Part shown: positions 61,765 to 64,000 of the stretch, one piece after another
How the letters are laid out: each line of letters starts with the position of its first letter
Position numbering within the stretch: position 1 is the first letter of the stretch
DNA from: Nocardioides sp. Root190
Lineage (GTDB): Bacteria; Actinomycetota; Actinomycetes; Propionibacteriales; Nocardioidaceae
NCBI RefSeq assembly: GCF_001428565.1
Contig: NZ_LMIA01000012.1
Span: 361,099-425,098, forward strand
DNA length: 64,000 bases
Reading direction: 5' to 3'
Made by a program: the position numbers and the translations under genes
Notes under the pieces: model-generated
Databases searched by the model: none
What the model was told of the DNA's origin: nothing
What the model saw: only the letters and a program-made list of their open reading frames with translations

Positions 61765-62865
61765 TCAGAGGTCCTTCGTGGCCAGGCTCGACAGGGCTTC
61801 GGCTATGACCTTGTCGCGGTTCTCGGCCGCGTGCTGATAGCGCAACGCTGCGCCGGCAGTGGAGTGTCCGAGGCGGGACATCAGTTCGGCCAGGGTTGCG
61901 CCAGTGCTGGCAGCCAGGACCGCTCCGGTGTGGCGAAGATCGTGGAACCGGAGATCAGGTCGACCGGCGGCCTCCCGGGCCTTGTAGAAGACCCTGTAGA
62001 GGGTGGCGGGCGCCAGGTGCTTCGTTGGGTCGCCAGCGGCAGGGAACAGGAGGCCATCGCGGCCTCCGGTGATGTTGTCGCTCAGGTGCGCCTTCACGAC
62101 GGGGAGAAGGTGCGGTGGAATCGAGACGTCGCGCGTGCCCGCGTCTGACTTCGGCGTGCCGATGATGGACTCGCCCTTCACGCGGACCACGGCTCGGCGG
62201 ATCTTGACGACGCCGTTGATCACGTCGAAGTCGTGGCGGCGTAGTTCGGTGATCTCTCCGAAGCGGAGTCCGCACCATGACGCGAGCAGGATCATCAGCC
62301 GGTAGCGCTCAGGCATCGCCTTCGTCAGTGCCTCGAGCTCAGCCAGGGTCGCAGGGGTGATCTGCTTGACGCGTTTCGTGTTGGCCGCGCCGCGAATGTG
62401 ACAGGGATTGAAGTCGATCAGACGACGTTGCACGGCGTCGCCCAGGATCGTCCTGAGCAGGCCATAGGCATGTGCAGTGGCGGTCGGGGTCGCCTCCCCC
62501 ATCCGGTAGTGCCAATCGTCGATCAGATCGGCAGTCACGTGCTTCAGGGCGACGTCGCCGAACGTCGGCAAGATCCGCGCGTCGAGAATCTGGCGATAGT
62601 GATAGCGAGTGCGCGGCTTCAACTGACGATGCGTGAGCCAGCGCTCGGCGTGCTCCCCGAACGTGAGTGGCTTAGTCGTCCTAGGCGGCGTCCAGTCCTC
62701 GTTGTTGATCTCGCGACGCCGATCGGCGAGCCACGCCTCGGCATCCTCAGCCGTCTCGAATGTCACCGATGCCTTGTGCCGGACTAGGTCGGGACCGAGG
62801 TAAGACGCCTGATAGCGCTTGCTTGGAAGCTTCCTGATCGCTCCGAACCCGCGCCTGCGTGGCAT
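61765..62865 (-). CDS. int: Tyrosine recombinase/integrase of the mobile element
   Basis: About 366 residues. N-terminal arm-binding part with FGAIRKLPSKRYQASYLGPD, core-binding domain (FGEHAERWLTHRQLKPRTRY), then catalytic residues: Arg in CGLRFGEITELR, Lys in GTPKSDAGTRDV, HDLRHTGAVLAA (HxxR), LGHSTAGAALRYQHAAENRD (His and Tyr). Complete and likely active. ATG 62865 follows GGGGAGTGGGC; a longer frame runs through attR and is not used. It lies next to attR, so it acts on the tRNA-Val site. Confidence 0.95.
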   Translation of the reverse strand: MPRRRGFGAIRKLPSKRYQASYLGPDLVRHKASVTFETAEDAEAWLADRRREINNEDWTPPRTTKPLTFGEHAERWLTHRQLKPRTRYHYRQILDARILPTFGDVALKHVTADLIDDWHYRMGEATPTATAHAYGLLRTILGDAVQRRLIDFNPCHIRGAANTKRVKQITPATLAELEALTKAMPERYRLMILLASWCGLRFGEITELRRHDFDVINGVVKIRRAVVRVKGESIIGTPKSDAGTRDVSIPPHLLPVVKAHLSDNITGGRDGLLFPAAGDPTKHLAPATLYRVFYKAREAAGRPDLRFHDLRHTGAVLAASTGATLAELMSRLGHSTAGAALRYQHAAENRDKVIAEALSSLATKDL

Positions 62866-62877
62866 GCCCACTCCCCA

Positions 62878-62905
62878 TTTTCGTGCAACAACGTGCAACA
62901 AGGAT
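62878..62905 (+). repeat. Right integrase arm-type repeat
   Basis: TTTTCGTGCAACAACGTGCA followed by ACAAGGAT. Near-identical to 39449-39477, same orientation, 115 bases from attR and just upstream of the integrase start. Confidence 0.6.
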
Positions 62906-62939
62906 GGCAAAACCCGTGCATTTCTGTCCAGATGCAAAA

Positions 62940-63000
62940 GCGATACTGGATCCTGTTTCCGCAGGTCAGGGGCGTTTTGTCCACTAATGTCCAGTATCGC
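62940..63000. repeat. Inverted repeat of the att core sequence
   Basis: GCGATACTGGA (62940-62950) and TCCAGTATCGC (62990-63000) are exact inverted copies with a 39-base spacer. The right copy matches CAGTATCGCC of the tRNA/att core. A GCAGGTCAGGGGCGTTTT segment between them resembles the flank of the att site. Confidence 0.55.
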
Positions 63001-63019
63001 CGCATCCCGTGAAACAAGA

Positions 63020-63043
63020 TTCAAACCCAGTATCGCCCACCAG
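63020..63043 (+). repeat. attR
   Basis: 24 bases identical to the tRNA-Val(GAC) 3' end at 39383-39406. A following GCAGGTCAGAGGCCCTTT (63050-63067) also matches the left side. Confidence 0.92.
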
Positions 63044-63056
63044 AGAACAGCAGGTC

Positions 63057-63078
63057 AGAGGCCCTTTCGAGGGCCTCT
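63057..63078 (+). terminator. Terminator past attR (original tRNA-Val terminator)
   Basis: AGAGGCCC-TTTCGA-GGGCCTCT followed by TTCCC. It probably terminated tRNA-Val before integration; the element brought its own copy at 39420. Confidence 0.75.
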
Positions 63079-63113
63079 TTCCCATTTCGGGAGCAGTCGG
63101 GAACGATGGCCAG

Positions 63114-63521
63114 ATGATCACCGCCGACGAGGTCATGCGCCTCCTGCTCGTCGCGGCGCCGTCCTCCGCCGGGATCTGGGACGAGTCCGGGAGTGATCCG
63201 ACCGACGACGTAGAGGACCGATTGCACTACGTCGACGCGAGTGCGTTCGCGCGGCATCTCGTGGGCCAACTGCAGGCCGGCGCCACCGGTGAGTTGTCCG
63301 CTGCCTTCGACGCGATCGAGCGCCTGCACCTGGAGGGCGACGACGGCGTCCGGGAGCTGGCGACGATCGGCTACCTCGAGGGACTGCAGTCAGCCGCGTC
63401 GCGGGCTGGCGTGGAGGCGAGCGAGATCGAGGCGTACCTCGGCCCCGAGTCGCTGCGATGGTGGCGCGGCCTCGACGTCTTCTGGTCGGGCGGCGCGCCC
63501 GTCGTTCGCCCACAGGACTGA
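63114..63521 (+). CDS. Small acidic protein of unknown function
   Basis: About 135 residues from ATG 63114. The acidic sequence begins ITADEVMRLLLVAAPSSAGI and has ATIGYLEGLQSAASRAGVE. It resembles a widespread family of short hypothetical proteins, but I cannot name one with certainty. No signal, motif or strong ribosome site. First chromosomal gene past the element; the longer reading into attR is not real. Confidence 0.6.
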   Translation: MITADEVMRLLLVAAPSSAGIWDESGSDPTDDVEDRLHYVDASAFARHLVGQLQAGATGELSAAFDAIERLHLEGDDGVRELATIGYLEGLQSAASRAGVEASEIEAYLGPESLRWWRGLDVFWSGGAPVVRPQD

Positions 63522-63551
63522 CAGCTCGACCAGCAGCAATGGACATGACAT

Positions 63552-63567
63552 TCGAACAGGTGTACCC
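63552..63567 (+). promoter_or_regulatory. Possible degenerate SOS box upstream of the HNH gene
   Basis: TCGAACAGGTGTACCC. The left half TCGAACA and inner TGT match the actinobacterial LexA box, but the right half is poor. DUF222/HNH (13E12) genes are LexA-regulated in mycobacteria. Confidence 0.35.
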
Positions 63568-63728
63568 TTGTCCTACGGCCGATGGCGGGGCGCTCCCAGT
63601 GGCTCCGGGTTCCTGAGGTCTGAGTTCGTCAGGACATGACACGCACCGTCCAGGTGTGGAGTCGCTGCACCACCGGTGCCTCCTGGAGGGCGACAACCCC
63701 GTTGTCGTGCCTGCCCGAGGAGCCCTCG

Positions 63729-64000
63729 ATGTCCGTCGCCACCGCCACCCGCACCCACCCGATCCTGGGGTGCGTGGACGAGGTACGCGCGGCACTCGCT
63801 GCGGTGGGTGAGGTCCAGCCGGTCTTCATGGACACCGCACAGAAGCAGGCCGCGCTGGTTGAGCTCGCTCAGGCCGAGGCCCAGCTCACCGAGCTGCGGC
63901 TCCGGGTCCTCGCCGCAGCCGACGGCATCGGCCAGGAGTCCGGTGCCCGCGACGCCGCGGCCTGGCTCTCCCACGCGACCAGGACCGATCCAGCCCTCTC
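63729..64000 (+). CDS. DUF222/HNH endonuclease (13E12 family), N-terminal part
   Basis: Runs off the right edge; about 90 residues seen. The sequence has MDTAQKQAALVELAQAEAQL, ELRLRVLAAADGI and ESGARDAAAWLSHATRTDPA, the standard N-terminal pattern of DUF222 proteins that end in an HNH nuclease domain. ATG 63729 has GAGGAG at good distance; an in-frame ATG at 63636 would add 31 unconserved residues. Confidence 0.85.
   Translation, partial: MSVATATRTHPILGCVDEVRAALAAVGEVQPVFMDTAQKQAALVELAQAEAQLTELRLRVLAAADGIGQESGARDAAAWLSHATRTDPAL

Larger units (their letters stand above)
39383..63043. mobile_element. Integrated mobilizable element (IME/ICE-like) in tRNA-Val(GAC), 23.7 kb
   Basis: Bounded by 24-bp direct repeats of the tRNA 3' end. 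It carries a tyrosine integrase at the right end, an excisionase-like gene and HTH gene at the left, and a MobF relaxase with upstream palindromes. No FtsK/TraB-type translocase, replication initiator or type IV secretion gene is visible, so transfer would need a helper. Cargo: CYP153 alkane-hydroxylase-type genes inside a ten-gene oxidative/lipid operon, an MMPL transporter with P450, and several regulators. Near-identical 28-29-bp repeats (39449, 62878) lie inside both ends. Confidence 0.9.

Noticed and set aside
62866..63024. Upstream extension of the integrase through the att region
   Set aside because: It would place coding sequence over attR and arm sites; ATG 62865 has a good ribosome site and family-like start.

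Overview
The window is a high-GC actinobacterial chromosome segment, most likely Nocardioides or another Nocardioidaceae. The evidence is the strong GC bias, frequent GTG starts and GTGA/ATGA overlaps. The gene order also resembles the conserved actinobacterial block thrS - HIT protein - pgsA - pdxS - pdxT - yebC - ruvCAB - yajC - secDF - apt - rel, with hisS and aspS beyond it. Genus assignment is inference; no 16S rRNA is present.

Region 1 (1-22301) is mostly housekeeping and almost all on the minus strand. It holds the start of rarA, a five-gene oligopeptide-type ABC importer, aspS, hisS, a metallo-beta-lactamase-fold hydrolase, a plus-strand DUF349 gene, rel, apt, secF, secD, yajC, ruvB, ruvA, ruvC (with a LexA-type SOS box), a YebC-family gene and pdxT.

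Region 2 (22407-25976) is a small surface-protein island lying between pdxT and pdxS, which are normally neighbours. It has two SipW-type (ER-type) signal peptidases, two proteins with alternate (SipW-type) signal peptides and one LPxTG-like protein. One of the peptidases is fused to what looks like its own substrate segment and an exported domain.

Region 3 (26256-39405) returns to conserved genes: pdxS, a CDP-alcohol phosphatidyltransferase, a HIT protein, a TetR regulator, a GH25-like lipoprotein and thrS. After these come an accessory trio with a phage-tail-type domain and an SGNH/sialate-esterase domain, a frameshifted secreted protein, tRNA-Val(CAC), a flavin monooxygenase with a divergent GAF regulator, a class IV aminotransferase and the tRNA cluster Gly(GCC)-Cys(GCA)-Val(GAC).

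Region 4 (39383-63043) is a 23.7 kb integrated mobile element in the 3' end of tRNA-Val(GAC). A 24-bp exact direct repeat (attL/attR) bounds it. It has an excisionase-like gene and a MobF relaxase with palindromes (candidate oriT) at the left end and a tyrosine integrase at the right end. No type IV secretion or FtsK/TraB gene is visible, so it looks mobilizable rather than self-transmissible. Its cargo is a ten-gene minus-strand operon (53736 to 43664): ferredoxin, CYP153-type P450, ferredoxin reductase, second P450, transglutaminase-like protein, aldehyde dehydrogenase, SDR, BtrH-like protein, hot-dog thioesterase and PlsC-type acyltransferase. A divergent AraC regulator faces it. A second block has a thioesterase-TetR pair facing an MMPL transporter, a third P450 and an unknown protein. 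Together these suggest uptake of a mobile pathway that oxidises an alkyl chain and converts or exports the product as a modified lipid; the product is not known.

Region 5 (63044-64000) is chromosome again: a small unknown protein and the start of a DUF222/HNH (13E12-type) gene with a possible SOS box.
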